Counted from the first letter of the stretch, positions 51,321 through 60,901 are shown. The stretch is DNA of 64,000 bases from Acidimicrobiaceae bacterium (GCA_905182565.1 CAJJCB010000017.1:62001-126000); one strand, 5' to 3'. Program-made: numbers and translations. Notes: generated by a model not told the origin, from the letters alone.

Positions 51321-51875
51321 ATGATAGACCGCAAAATAAAACGTTGTCTTGGGCAGATGTCCAAAGGTGTTCAAGTAGTGGGGTCTGGACATAACGGGGT
51401 TCACCGACTTTACACATCTCATTGGGTCAGTCAGGTCGCATTCGAGGAACCAATCGTGATGGCTAGTGTGTCGCCAAAGCATGAAACGTATTCTCTGATA
51501 GTGGATAGTGGCCGCTTTACAGTGTCAGTACTTGCTGGGGATCAAATCGCAGAAGGTCAATACTTTAGTTATCCAGGACATAAGTTTAAGTATGCATTGA
51601 CTGAATTTGTTGAAGTTCGTGACGGTCTACCGTATGTTCCGAATTCGATAGCATGGCTAAACTGTGAAGTGTTTAAACAAACTTCCATGAGAGATCATGA
51701 GTTATTTTTTGCCGAAGTCACTGATGTCCGAGAGGGGCGATTAAAAGAAGACCCACTCGTGTATTCTTCTCTGCATGGATGGCGGATAGCTTCAACTCGT
51801 GCTCGGCAAAAAAATGTTTCGGTACGAGATCAGCTACTTGAGAAGTTAGCGAACAAAACTGGAGATGCTGGATAA
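51321..51875 (+). CDS. flavin reductase-like FMN-binding protein
   Basis: A 184-residue split-barrel flavin reductase domain protein: MSKGVQVVGSGHNGVHRLYTSHWVSQVAFEEP with the TSHWVSQVA stretch for FMN phosphate, VMASVSPKHETYSLIVDSGRFTVSVL, and a C-terminal HELFFAEVTDVREG. Members supply reduced flavin to monooxygenases or act as diflavin oxidoreductases. AAGGA precedes the ATG at 51321. It is followed after 33 bp by an acyl-CoA dehydrogenase gene, with which it may share a transcript. Confidence 0.85.
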   Translation: MIDRKIKRCLGQMSKGVQVVGSGHNGVHRLYTSHWVSQVAFEEPIVMASVSPKHETYSLIVDSGRFTVSVLAGDQIAEGQYFSYPGHKFKYALTEFVEVRDGLPYVPNSIAWLNCEVFKQTSMRDHELFFAEVTDVREGRLKEDPLVYSSLHGWRIASTRARQKNVSVRDQLLEKLANKTGDAG

Positions 51876-51908
51876 GTTCAGGTATCTGAATTAATTAGTG
51901 ATTTGAAT

Positions 51909-53126
51909 ATGAAAGAATTAACCATGGAAAATAAGATTTCAGATTCATCAGCAGAGAAGCATGTGGAGAAGCTGGTGGCACAGCTGCTTCAAGAAGCTGA
52001 TCCCAAAGGGAATCGGATTGAATTTTTGGGTAGGCAGTTCGATCTGGGACTGGCTTGGGTTCATTTTGATGAAGGTTGCGGCGGGTTAGGGGTTAGCCCG
52101 AAACTCCAAGCGAAGGTTTCAGCCAGCCTTGGTCGCGTTGACGCTCCAAGTTGCTGGCCAAGGAACCCAATCGGATACGGCATGTGCGGCCCTACCGTGT
52201 TTACTCATGGCTCAGATGACCAGAAGAAACGTTACCTCCGGCCGTTATTTACGACCGAGGAAATCTGGTGTCAACTGTTTTCAGAACCTTCTGCGGGCAG
52301 CGATGTTGCAGGGTTGACTAGTAAAGCCATTAAAGATGGAGACGAATGGATTGTCAATGGGCAGAAGGTCTGGACGACACTCGCTCATGTAGCCCGTTGG
52401 GGTTGTCTTGTCACACGAACTGACCCAGAAGCGCCTAAACACAAGGGGCTATCGTATTTCGTCGTAGATATGACAGATCCTGGCGTTGAGGTCCGGCCGC
52501 TACGTCAAATGACGGGCGACGCTGAATTTAATGAGGTCTATTTCACAGACGCTCGTATTCCGGACGAGGAGCGTCTTGGAGACGCCGGAGATGGTTGGCG
52601 AGTTGCCTTGACCACGTTGATGAACGAAAGAGTTGCCATCGGCGGTACGCAGGCTCCACGTGGGTCAGGCGCAATCGGTGAGGCTGTACAACTTTGGAAC
52701 GGCCTCGATTCTCACAAAAAAACTGTGAGCGCTAGAGACCAGCTAATGAAGTTGTGGGGTAAAGCTGAGACTGCGCGACTAACAAATATTCGAGCAGGTG
52801 AGAATCGAGTGAAGGGTGTTCCAGGGCCTGAAGGATCTACGGGGAAATTAGCTTTTGCGGAAAATAATAAGGAAATTTACGCATTCATGATGCAGCTACT
52901 TGGAGCTGATGGAATGCTTTATGGATCCTATGATGTTGAGCGTTCCTCAACTTCAATGAGTTCAAAGACACCTCAACAGGCGTTTCTTCGTTCAAGAGCA
53001 AATTCCATAGAAGGCGGAACGTCTGAAATCATGCGTAATATTCTGGGAGAGCGGGTGCTCGGTCTGCCAGGCGACGTTCGCACTGACAAAAAATTACCCT
53101 TTAACGAGGTTCCGCAGAGTATCTAA
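51909..53126 (+). CDS. acyl-CoA dehydrogenase
   Basis: A 405-residue FadE-type enzyme. Seen: WVHFDEGCGGLGVSPK, WCQLFSEPSAGSDVAGLTS, VNGQKVWTTLAHVARWG, GDAEFNEVYFTDARIP and the C-terminal EGGTSEIMRNILGERVLGLPG. The first 40 residues before the FAD domain are short and irregular compared with relatives. The start is unsure among TTG 51903, ATG 51909 and ATG 51924; none has a clear ribosome site. Confidence 0.9.
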   Translation: MKELTMENKISDSSAEKHVEKLVAQLLQEADPKGNRIEFLGRQFDLGLAWVHFDEGCGGLGVSPKLQAKVSASLGRVDAPSCWPRNPIGYGMCGPTVFTHGSDDQKKRYLRPLFTTEEIWCQLFSEPSAGSDVAGLTSKAIKDGDEWIVNGQKVWTTLAHVARWGCLVTRTDPEAPKHKGLSYFVVDMTDPGVEVRPLRQMTGDAEFNEVYFTDARIPDEERLGDAGDGWRVALTTLMNERVAIGGTQAPRGSGAIGEAVQLWNGLDSHKKTVSARDQLMKLWGKAETARLTNIRAGENRVKGVPGPEGSTGKLAFAENNKEIYAFMMQLLGADGMLYGSYDVERSSTSMSSKTPQQAFLRSRANSIEGGTSEIMRNILGERVLGLPGDVRTDKKLPFNEVPQSI

Positions 53127-53148
53127 CATCGATATCTCAGTTATTAGC

Positions 53149-53766
53149 CTATGAAAGCATCAACTCCGGTTTTCCCCGAAAGTGCGTTCGTTCATTGACG
53201 GATAAAACACTTCGGTGTCCGGCCGGAGATGCCAATACTCGTGTGACAGAAGTGTAATCAACATTAAATTTCATAAAATTTGTGGAACTGTACTGCAGGC
53301 AATGAGCAAGATAGGAATTGATGACGCCGCCGTGGCATACGATTCCGATAGTCTTGCCGGCGTTTTCACCGACAATTTCTTCGATTGCGGCCACGGTTTC
53401 GGTAAGAAAACGTTGAAGACGAGAATTTTTACTACTGTCGAACTCTGTATTCAGTTTCTCCCAGGCCACTCGGTCTTGCTCTTTCAAAATCTCCATTGGA
53501 ATATAGGATGTTGAGTTTTTATCGAATTCCGATAACCCTGTGCGGACCAGGGGAGTAAGGCCTAACGCAACGGCTAACGGAGCAACCGTCCCTAAAGCAC
53601 GTTTCATAGGGCTTACATAAAGGCCATCAATTTGTTCTTCTTGCAGCAGTTGCGCCATAGCTTGCGCTTGAGAATTACCAATTTCTGATAATGGAGGGTC
53701 TGCTGGTGATCCGTCCTCAGTAATTACGACTTGAGGTTGCCCATGACGAACGAAAATAAGTTGCAC
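53149..53766 (-). CDS. histidine phosphatase superfamily protein
   Basis: A 205-residue branch-1 histidine phosphatase. Seen: FVRHGQPQ with the phosphoacceptor His8, the GLYVSPMKRALGTVAPLA arginine, TGLSEFDKN with the acid, and IVCHGGVINSYLAH with the second catalytic histidine. Substrates range from phosphoglycerate and alpha-ribazole phosphate to small phosphomonoesters. It converges with the acyl-CoA dehydrogenase and is divergent from pyruvate kinase. Confidence 0.88.
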   Translation of the reverse strand: MQLIFVRHGQPQVVITEDGSPADPPLSEIGNSQAQAMAQLLQEEQIDGLYVSPMKRALGTVAPLAVALGLTPLVRTGLSEFDKNSTSYIPMEILKEQDRVAWEKLNTEFDSSKNSRLQRFLTETVAAIEEIVGENAGKTIGIVCHGGVINSYLAHCLQYSSTNFMKFNVDYTSVTRVLASPAGHRSVLSVNERTHFRGKPELMLS

Positions 53767-53852
53767 GCAACAAGCTTAAGTTATAGAACTGCAAATGTTG
53801 AATCGGTCATATTCTTATGTCCTGCTCACGGTTCATAGGTACCGTATTACTT

Positions 53853-55289
53853 ATGGCACGTCGTACGAAGATTATTGCAACGATAGGACCCGCTTCCGAG
53901 GATGCGAGCACATTACGTGCAATGATGCGCGCTGGTATGGATGTCGCTCGGATTGGTTTGGCACATGGTTCTTTAGACGACCAAGTAGAGAAGTACCGGC
54001 GAGTTAGGTCGGTTGCGAAAGAACTGAATCAGCACATTGGTATTTTAGTTGACTTGCCAGGCCCGAAGATTCGATGTGGTCGCTTCCCTGAGGGCGGAGT
54101 TGACTTAGCCGAAGACCAGGTCATCAAATTAGGAATTGGCGAGACCGTCAGCTCTAAAGAAGTTATATCGGTTGGATACGAATCGTTGCTCGGCGATGTC
54201 CAAGTTGGGGACAACCTTGCATTCGGCGATGGAAACGTGGTCGTGGTTGTCGAAGGACGATCGGGCGATTTTTTGGAAGCACGCGTCGTGCACGGCGGAC
54301 ATTTAGAGGGTAACCCGGGCATACATATACCCTCAGACCGATTGCGTTTGACCACTCCTACCGATCATGACCTTAAACTCCTCGATGTTTTCGTCGAACT
54401 CGATGCTGACATGGTGGCGGTTTCTTTCGTTCGTTCGGCACACGACATACGAAGACTTGGAGTAGAACCCACTCCACGTGGACCATTAATCGTGGCGAAG
54501 ATTGAAACAAAGGCGGCGGTTGAGAACCTAGAAGGAATAATTGAGGCATCTGGAGCCGTGATGGTGGCGCGCGGAGACCTTGGTTCTGAGACTGAAATCG
54601 AAGAGCTACCTCATTTACAAAAGCACATTATTCAGGAATGTGTGGCACTTGGCCGCCCCGCTATAACTGCGACACAGATGCTAGAATCCATGGTCACTGC
54701 GCCTATGCCTACTAGAGCAGAAGCTTCTGATATAGCAAATGCGGTGTTTGACGGGACCTCAGCAGTAATGCTTAGTGGTGAAACAGCGATCGGTCGTGAC
54801 CCTGAAAATGCAGTCGCAACGATGGCGCGTATCACTGAACGAGCCGATGAAAAATTTGATTATGAAGCTTGGGCAGAACATATCCAAGGAATTAGACGAA
54901 GGTCAAAAAATGATGCTGCGTATCTAAGAGTTACGGATGCGCTAACTATGGCAGCTGCTCGCACCGCTTCAGAAACTGACGCTAAAGCTATTATTTGCCT
55001 TAGTCGTTCGGGTAACACTGTACGTAGTGTCGCTCGGTTCCGACCCAAGGTTCCGTTGTTTGGAATGACATTTGATGACCAAACTGCGAACCAATTAACC
55101 TTGTCTTGGGGAACCCGCCCGATTATCTTTGAAGAACGAGATACTCCTGCGGCCACAGCGGCAGAAGCCCTAAGCACAGCGGCGCGCGTGGGGGCCGTCA
55201 GAAGTGGCGACACGGTTGTCGTTGTTTCAGGCTCTCGAGCCACAGACAGCAGGGCTACAGATACTTTGAACGTGCTGCAAGTTCCTTAA
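53853..55289 (+). CDS. pyk: pyruvate kinase
   Basis: A 478-residue glycolytic enzyme making pyruvate and ATP from PEP. Seen: RRTKIIATIGPAS at the N-terminus, RIGLAHGS near the usual NFSHG, VDLPGPKIRCGRF, the barrel motif IVAKIETKAAVENLEGII and VMVARGDLGSE, TQMLESM, and a C-terminal domain near 340-478 (SRSGNTVRSVARFRPKVP) that binds effectors. In the second motif, NFSHG reads GLAHG, so the Asn/Ser contacts are altered. ATG at 53853 gives the family start; an upstream in-frame ATG adds 12 unrelated residues. Confidence 0.93.
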   Translation: MARRTKIIATIGPASEDASTLRAMMRAGMDVARIGLAHGSLDDQVEKYRRVRSVAKELNQHIGILVDLPGPKIRCGRFPEGGVDLAEDQVIKLGIGETVSSKEVISVGYESLLGDVQVGDNLAFGDGNVVVVVEGRSGDFLEARVVHGGHLEGNPGIHIPSDRLRLTTPTDHDLKLLDVFVELDADMVAVSFVRSAHDIRRLGVEPTPRGPLIVAKIETKAAVENLEGIIEASGAVMVARGDLGSETEIEELPHLQKHIIQECVALGRPAITATQMLESMVTAPMPTRAEASDIANAVFDGTSAVMLSGETAIGRDPENAVATMARITERADEKFDYEAWAEHIQGIRRRSKNDAAYLRVTDALTMAAARTASETDAKAIICLSRSGNTVRSVARFRPKVPLFGMTFDDQTANQLTLSWGTRPIIFEERDTPAATAAEALSTAARVGAVRSGDTVVVVSGSRATDSRATDTLNVLQVP

Positions 55290-55298
55290 GCGGTGGTA

Positions 55299-56039
55299 AT
55301 GAATATGCAAATATTCGATGGGCTTGCTGTATATGAAATGAAACGAGATGGCCCTTGCGTGGTGTTCGTTCACGGCGCAATGGATAGGGCGGCTGGAATG
55401 ATTCGAACTGCCCGTTGCCTTCCGACTTGGAACACAATTCGATATGACCGCCGTGGCTATGGCCGCTCCAATGCCGATGCCGCTGAACGTGGGTTCGATG
55501 GGCAGGTCCAAGACCTACAAGAGACGTTGCCTAAACGTCCTTGCATTCTATTTGGGCATAGCTACGGCGGAGTTATTGCTATGGCGCTAGGAAGCATGAA
55601 ACCGCCGGAAGTTCTCGCTATTGTTTCGTACGAGGCGCCTCGAGCATGGGAACCTTGGTGGCCGCAAGCACCCGAAGATGACGTTGACCCAGGAGATGCT
55701 GCGGAATACTTCATGAGAAATTTGATTGGTGATCACAACTGGCTATCTATGTCACCGAGAATCCGTGAACAACATCGCGGCCAAGGTGAGTTAATGGTTC
55801 AAGAACTCAGATGGCAAGCGACTAGACGTTACGACCCGTCCCAAATTAATGTTCCGCTAGTCGTTGGTGTCGGTTCTGAATCAAACGAGCGTGCCCAAAG
55901 AGCTGCACGACTGACAGCGGCCGAGGCCTCGATGGGTACTCTTCAAAAAATTGAAGGGCTAGGTCATGGTGCGCCACAAACACATCCGAAACAAATTGCA
56001 GAACTTATCAAGAGTGTTCTAAAGCAAATCAGTCTCTAG
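55299..56039 (+). CDS. alpha/beta hydrolase
   Basis: A 246-residue alpha/beta hydrolase: VVFVHGAMDRAAG (oxyanion loop), YDRRGYGRSNADAA, the nucleophile serine in LFGHSYGGVIA, and a late GLGHGAPQTHP His. No sequence evidence fixes the substrate. It sits 10 bp after the pyruvate kinase stop and its 3' end overlaps the convergent small membrane gene by 11 bp. Confidence 0.85.
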   Translation: MNMQIFDGLAVYEMKRDGPCVVFVHGAMDRAAGMIRTARCLPTWNTIRYDRRGYGRSNADAAERGFDGQVQDLQETLPKRPCILFGHSYGGVIAMALGSMKPPEVLAIVSYEAPRAWEPWWPQAPEDDVDPGDAAEYFMRNLIGDHNWLSMSPRIREQHRGQGELMVQELRWQATRRYDPSQINVPLVVGVGSESNERAQRAARLTAAEASMGTLQKIEGLGHGAPQTHPKQIAELIKSVLKQISL

Positions 56040-56325
56040 AAAGAAGTGAACCTGTGGTTACGCGGTCGGCTCCACATAGCGGATTAGCAGGAATTTCAAC
56101 GGATTGACCAAAAAGTTGGCAGGAGCAAGAAAGTTGACATTCGCGCAACTCGGTTCGCTGGCCCCATAACAAACCGACTACGGAACCAATAATTAAGAGA
56201 AAAATCAGAAGAGTCCCAATTTTCTTTATGAGTCTTATAGCGAACAGCGCAGCGACCCCTAGAACAACAATTAAAAGGGTGTTCAAATTTTGTAAACGCT
56301 CGATGTTCAACCAGTCAGGAACCAC
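56029..56325 (-). CDS. small membrane protein with cysteine-rich tail
   Basis: A 98-residue protein with two hydrophobic helices (TLLIVVLGVAALFAI and IGTLLIFLLIIGSVVGLL) and a C-terminal stretch CQLSCSCQLFG...PLC containing four cysteines, which would lie outside the membrane core and may form disulfides or bind metal. Not recognised. GTG at 56325 is preferred; it converges with and overlaps the hydrolase gene. Confidence 0.65.
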   Translation of the reverse strand: MVPDWLNIERLQNLNTLLIVVLGVAALFAIRLIKKIGTLLIFLLIIGSVVGLLWGQRTELRECQLSCSCQLFGQSVEIPANPLCGADRVTTGSLLSRD

Positions 56326-56364
56326 TTAACGAATAATACGGGATTCTCTCTATAGAGTCTGGTT

Positions 56365-56805
56365 ATGCCTGAACAACCAATAAGTCTTTTTTCTAGCGGC
56401 CCACCGACAACAGTCATTTCGCTCCCGATACCTGAGGCGGCTATAGAACTATCAGATGCAAGGAATCAAAAACAAGAAGAGCGTAAATCTGCGATCGCCG
56501 TAGTTGTTGCTAATTGGCCTCGTTTTATAGATAGCTGGGTCGCCTTAGCAGAGGAGACCGATGATGTAATCGAACAATACGCGTATTTCAGAATTGCATA
56601 CCATCGAGGATTGGACACATTGAGAGGTTCAGGCTGGAAGGGAAGCGGTTATGTCCGCTGGTCCGAACCAAGCAATCATGGCTTTTTGAAGGCTGTACTG
56701 GGTTTGCAACGTAGCGCAGCTGCAATCGGCGAAGCTGATGAGGAAGAACGGTGTGCTCAATTTTTATTACAACTTGATCCGACTGGTATTCCTGAAAACG
56801 TGTGA
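56365..56805 (+). CDS. DUF3151 family protein
   Basis: A 146-residue protein that matches the actinobacterial DUF3151 family: GPPTTVISLPIPEAAIELSDARNQ, WVALAEETDDVIEQYAYFRIAYHRGLDTLRGSGWKGSGYVRWSE and HGFLKAVLGLQRSAAAIGEADEEERCAQFL. The function is unknown; the family is largely restricted to Actinobacteriota, which supports the taxonomic call. The stop overlaps the GTG start of mobA (GTGA). Confidence 0.9.
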   Translation: MPEQPISLFSSGPPTTVISLPIPEAAIELSDARNQKQEERKSAIAVVVANWPRFIDSWVALAEETDDVIEQYAYFRIAYHRGLDTLRGSGWKGSGYVRWSEPSNHGFLKAVLGLQRSAAAIGEADEEERCAQFLLQLDPTGIPENV

Positions 56806-57362
56806 ATATAACAGGCGCTATATTCTGTGGCGGTAAATCCACCAGAATGGGTACCGACAAGTCTGTTCTTGAGATCGCTGGAACGCCAATGTACCAGCGC
56901 GTTGAGATAGCTATGGTGGACGCTGGTGTAAGTGAAGTCGTAGCATTAGGCGGTTCAGACCTCATTAGCCTAAGAAGAATTGATGATTATGAATCAGGCG
57001 AAGGCCCCCTATCGGCTCTAATCGGTGGTTTGTCCAGCGAAGGGAGTTTGTTGGTGTGTCCGTGTGACGTGCCAGCAATCTCAGCTACTGGACTTAAGCA
57101 AATACTTACTAGGGCAACAGATATCGAAGCTATGGCAGTAATTGCTAAGTCAAATCGTTTGGAGCCATTAATTGGTTACTACAGTGGCGCTTGCTTACCG
57201 ACTCTGATTTCTGCTTGGATAGCGGGGACTAGAGCGCTTAAAGATGCGTTGAAATTATTGGCTTTTGAGACTGTGGATCTTGAAATTTCTGAAGTACTTA
57301 ACGTGAATAAGATGAGCGACTTAGAGTCGGCCAAAAGACAGCTTGGCTTAGATTTGCCATAG
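56802..57362 (+). CDS. mobA: molybdenum cofactor guanylyltransferase (MobA-like)
   Basis: A 186-residue nucleotidyltransferase that would attach GMP to molybdopterin for molybdoenzymes. Seen: GAIFCGGKSTRMGTDKSVLEIAG (the loop with GGxSxRMGxDK), YESGEGPLSALIGGL, VCPCDVPAIS and a C-terminal region comparable to MobA. Translationally coupled to DUF3151 by a GTGA overlap. No other molybdopterin genes are nearby, so a related pyrophosphorylase activity is a weaker alternative. Confidence 0.85.
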   Translation: MNITGAIFCGGKSTRMGTDKSVLEIAGTPMYQRVEIAMVDAGVSEVVALGGSDLISLRRIDDYESGEGPLSALIGGLSSEGSLLVCPCDVPAISATGLKQILTRATDIEAMAVIAKSNRLEPLIGYYSGACLPTLISAWIAGTRALKDALKLLAFETVDLEISEVLNVNKMSDLESAKRQLGLDLP

Positions 57363-57407
57363 ATGCTTTTGCTTGAAACCGTCAACTAACTAATTGGTGA
57401 GTTAACA

Positions 57408-57734
57408 TTGTGCTCCGTGGACGTTCCTGAGATATCGGTCAATGAGCTAGCGCAAAAGTTACTTAACGGTGCTTTTCTTATAGACGTGAGAGAGCTAGAT
57501 GAATGGATAGCTGAACGCGTCCCCGAAGTTCCTCTAATTCCATTAGATGAAATCACTGATCGTCTTGCGGATTTTCCTACGGACGGTGAAGTTTTCATCA
57601 TATGCAGGAGTGGAGCGCGCAGCGCCGCGGCATGCCAGTTCCTTCGTAGTAACGATGTAAACGCGATCAATGTAGCCGGGGGAACTCTCGCATGGATCGC
57701 TTCAGGCCAAGATGTGGCTTCGGGTCCTTCATGA
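57408..57734 (+). CDS. rhodanese-like domain protein
   Basis: A 108-residue single-domain sulfurtransferase-like protein: ISVNELAQKLLNGAFLIDVRELDEWIAERVPEVPLIP, and the active-site loop ICRSGARSAAACQFL with the catalytic cysteine and its CRSGxRS pattern. It could transfer sulfane sulfur to MobA-pathway or other partners. The start is TTG (GTG alternatives exist); the stop overlaps the RNase D start (ATGA). Confidence 0.85.
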   Translation: MCSVDVPEISVNELAQKLLNGAFLIDVRELDEWIAERVPEVPLIPLDEITDRLADFPTDGEVFIICRSGARSAAACQFLRSNDVNAINVAGGTLAWIASGQDVASGPS

Positions 57735-58990
57735 GTCACCGGACTCGACGAATCAATGGAAGTCAACCGCTGGAAACAGTGACCAAACGGTTAGTTGAAC
57801 AAGAAGACTCTTCTCGCGAGTCGTTTAAAGCTCCTAAGTTCGAATGGATAGACGAACAGAGTGTGTTCGATAACTTCGTTGAAGAGTTGACCAAATCAAG
57901 TCGCGTAGGTATCGATACTGAATTTCACCGCGAAAGGACGTACTGGGCAAACCTTGCATTAATTCAGATTGTCGGCGACAACGGTATCGCTCTCGTTGAC
58001 CCAGTTGCCGTTGATATCAATGGGCTTTCGCGTGTGTTAGATGGACCTGCAACTATTGTGATGCATGCAGCATCACAAGATCTAGAAGTTTTAGACCGAG
58101 CTTGTGGAATGATTCCGCGTCACATTTTCGATACTCAGATTGCAGCTGGGTTCCTCGGTATGTCAACTCCATCACTCGCATCTTTAGTTGAAAAATACGA
58201 GGGTGTTCAATTAGCTAAAGGCGACCGGCTAACCGACTGGTTCGAAAGACCGCTAACGGCTACGCAACAGGCGTATGCCGCTAGTGACGTGGCTTATCTG
58301 TTTTCCTTACATGATCAGATAACTGCGAATCTAACGCGTTTAGGGCGATTAGAGTGGGCCCTAGATGAGTGTCGAAGGTCGAAAGTCCCTAACAAGCCAA
58401 CGTTGACACCTGAACTTGCCTGGACCCGCATTAAAGAAGCTCGACACCTACGCGGTCAAGCTAAAGCAGTTGCGGCGTCGCTCGCTGAATGGCGGGAGCG
58501 AAAAGCGCAATCGAATGACATCCCACCTAGGTTTGTGCTTTCTGATTTGGCGTTAGTGGGAGTGGCTCAACAATTGCCGCGAGATGTCGAAAGCTTAAAA
58601 AAAATTAGGGGCCTTGATCACCGCTATCTTAAAGAAGGCGGAGCGAGTTCGATTCTTAATGCAGTAACTAAAGGTAGGGCGCTTAAACCCGAGGATGTGG
58701 CGACTCTCCCGAGCGATGACCGACCGGCATTGGGAAACGAACTAAAACCAGCTGTGGCATTAGTTTCTGCATGGGTTGCACAGCTAGCTAGAAACGAATC
58801 ACTCGACCCGGCGCTATTAGCAACTAAAGCAGACATTGTTGATTTCTTGAGTGGGGTAGCTGATAGCCGATTAAATAAGGGATGGCGCAGCGATTTAGTC
58901 GGTACGCGGATCCATAGTCTGGTTAACGGTGAAGCTGCTCTGGCTTTTGATCGCGAGATCGGATTGATTCTTGAAGCGCGGACAGTTTAA
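57731..58990 (+). CDS. rnd: ribonuclease D
   Basis: A 419-residue DEDD 3'-5' exoribonuclease for tRNA processing. Seen: Exo I GIDTEFHRERTYW with Asp62 and Glu64, Exo II HAASQDLEVL, Exo III YAASDVAYLFSLHD, and C-terminal HRDC-type helices after about 215 (LRGQAKAVAASLAEWRERKAQSNDIPP). The ATGA overlap with the rhodanese stop sets the start. It is followed by a 130-bp gap. Confidence 0.92.
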   Translation: MSHRTRRINGSQPLETVTKRLVEQEDSSRESFKAPKFEWIDEQSVFDNFVEELTKSSRVGIDTEFHRERTYWANLALIQIVGDNGIALVDPVAVDINGLSRVLDGPATIVMHAASQDLEVLDRACGMIPRHIFDTQIAAGFLGMSTPSLASLVEKYEGVQLAKGDRLTDWFERPLTATQQAYAASDVAYLFSLHDQITANLTRLGRLEWALDECRRSKVPNKPTLTPELAWTRIKEARHLRGQAKAVAASLAEWRERKAQSNDIPPRFVLSDLALVGVAQQLPRDVESLKKIRGLDHRYLKEGGASSILNAVTKGRALKPEDVATLPSDDRPALGNELKPAVALVSAWVAQLARNESLDPALLATKADIVDFLSGVADSRLNKGWRSDLVGTRIHSLVNGEAALAFDREIGLILEARTV

Positions 58991-59121
58991 ATTTTGTAAT
59001 AAATGAGACTTATTAAGCCAAGTTTGGGTTCAAAATCTGATAGAAAGAATATTGTGTTATTTGGACCCCATGGGTCTTGTAAGTGTAAAGTCTGTGTCGG
59101 TTAAGAGACGAGGAGCCGTCT

Positions 59122-59406
59122 GTGAAGAAGGGTCGTCATCGTCGCTACGAGGAAGCGCGGAAATTCCAGCGCGACAACGCAGCTGCGTTTTCTGTAGAAA
59201 ATTTTGATTTTGATGCCCCGGATCCTTTCTCGATTCGAGATCGTGAGAGCGGGTCATTTGACGACTCTTCAGAAGAGTCAACTGACGATATTTCTGACGA
59301 GGCATCAGATATCGAGGAACTTGATGAAGCGGATGATTATTCTGAACTAGCGGCTAAATATGCCGACTTTGAACCAACGTCGACTAAGAACGCTGACGCC
59401 AACTGA
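59122..59406 (+). CDS. small acidic protein of unknown function
   Basis: A 94-residue protein: basic head KKGRHRRYEEARKFQRDN, then an Asp/Glu/Ser-rich tail (DDSSEESTDDISDEASDIEELDEAD). The charge split resembles short regulatory or chaperone-like proteins in actinobacteria. ATG-free start: GTG at 59122 with ACGAGGAGCC ahead. It separates RNase D from the glc operon. Confidence 0.7.
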   Translation: MKKGRHRRYEEARKFQRDNAAAFSVENFDFDAPDPFSIRDRESGSFDDSSEESTDDISDEASDIEELDEADDYSELAAKYADFEPTSTKNADAN

Positions 59407-59464
59407 AGCTAGGCGTCGATATTGATAGGTGCGCTTTTGAGGCTCTTTCGGATCAGGTGACGTG

Positions 59465-60901
59465 ATGAGTTCTAAAAGAAAAAGAACTATATTCGATGAG
59501 TTGAAGGTTCTGCTCGGAAGCCGTACACGAGCTGATGAAATGGAGCTTCAACTCTATGGTAAGGATTCATCAGTTCTCAGCGGTGTTCCATCGACAGTGT
59601 GCTTCCCTGTAAATGTAGAAGAAGTTCAGGGCATCGTTAGTATCTGTAACCGCTTCCAGCGACCGTTCATTGCTAGGGGCTCGGGTACCGGGCTCGCAGG
59701 TGGCGCAGTGCCAATTGGAAATCCTGTAATTATTTCCACCGCGAAAATGAATAAAGTTCTAGAGATAGATCTCGAAGACCGAATTGCGTGGGTCGAGCCA
59801 GGTGTCTTGAACCTCGACTTAAGTAAAGCCCTTTCGGAGTTTGGCTTTCATTTTGCTCCAGATCCGTCTAGTCAACAAGTATGTTCAATAGGCGGGAATG
59901 TAGCTAATAACAGTGGCGGGCCGCACTGTCTAGCCTATGGCGTAACCACTTCGCACGTGCTAGCCGCTGAGGTTGTGCTTCCAAACGCAGAGGTTGTGAC
60001 CCTTGGCGGAATAGACCCGGAGCCAAAAGGATATGACTTACGAGGCTTGTTCATTGGCTCCGAGGGAACAATGGGCATTGCGACCAAAGTAGCTGTCCGA
60101 TTGACTCCCAACCCTCCGGATGTGAGAACCCTCCTGTTAGATTTTGCTGATGTTAGTGACGGTGCCTTAGCAGTATCAGCCATTATAAATGCTGGTATTA
60201 TCCCAGCGGCGTTAGAGATGATGGATCACAACGCTATTGGAATAGTCGAAGCATTTGTTCACGCCGGCTATCCGGTTGAGGCCGCAGCGGTGCTTTTAGT
60301 CGAACTCGATGGCCTGAGTGGTGGAGTTGAAGCCGCAGTCCAAACAATCAACGATGTAGCAAAAATCCACAATGCCGGCTCGGTGCGAGTAGCGAAAGAT
60401 GAGACGGAACGAGCGCTGTTATGGAAAGGTCGAAAGAACGCTTTCGGAGCGGTAGCTAGAATCAAACCTGATTACTACCTCCACGACACTGTTGTGCCTA
60501 GGTCTAAGCTTGTAGAAGTCCTAAATCAGGTTTACCAAATCGCCGATAAATACGAGCTCATCGCAATCAATGTCTTCCATGCCGGTGATGGAAATCTTCA
60601 TCCGATTTTGGCTTATGATGCCAGAGAACCAGGAATCCTGGAAAGAGTTCATTCAGCGGGTGATGAGATCATAAAGGCATCAATGGAGGCCGGGGGAGTT
60701 TTGAGTGGCGAGCACGGTATCGGCCTTGAAAAACGCGACTTCATGCATCTACTTTTTTCAGCGCACGATATGTTCACTCAGGATTTAGTTCGCGAAGCCT
60801 TCGACCCGCAGGGATTAGCGAACCCTATGAAGGTATTGCCATCGGGCTCACGGTGCAGTGACAGCTTCAAGCAAAACTTACCTGAAGGTGTGTGGGTGTG
60901 A
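59465..60901 (+). CDS. glcD: glycolate oxidase FAD subunit
   Basis: A 478-residue FAD-linked oxidase subunit that oxidises glycolate to glyoxylate. Seen: ARGSGTGLAGGAVP, SSQQVCSIGGNVANNSGGPHCLAYGVTT, LRGLFIGSEGTMGIATKVAVRL, FHAGDGNLHPILAYD and GVLSGEHGIGLEKR. It is the first gene of a coupled glcD-glcE-glcF run, giving strong context for glycolate rather than another D-2-hydroxy acid. ATG 59465 (GTG just upstream) is the start. Confidence 0.92.
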   Translation: MSSKRKRTIFDELKVLLGSRTRADEMELQLYGKDSSVLSGVPSTVCFPVNVEEVQGIVSICNRFQRPFIARGSGTGLAGGAVPIGNPVIISTAKMNKVLEIDLEDRIAWVEPGVLNLDLSKALSEFGFHFAPDPSSQQVCSIGGNVANNSGGPHCLAYGVTTSHVLAAEVVLPNAEVVTLGGIDPEPKGYDLRGLFIGSEGTMGIATKVAVRLTPNPPDVRTLLLDFADVSDGALAVSAIINAGIIPAALEMMDHNAIGIVEAFVHAGYPVEAAAVLLVELDGLSGGVEAAVQTINDVAKIHNAGSVRVAKDETERALLWKGRKNAFGAVARIKPDYYLHDTVVPRSKLVEVLNQVYQIADKYELIAINVFHAGDGNLHPILAYDAREPGILERVHSAGDEIIKASMEAGGVLSGEHGIGLEKRDFMHLLFSAHDMFTQDLVREAFDPQGLANPMKVLPSGSRCSDSFKQNLPEGVWV

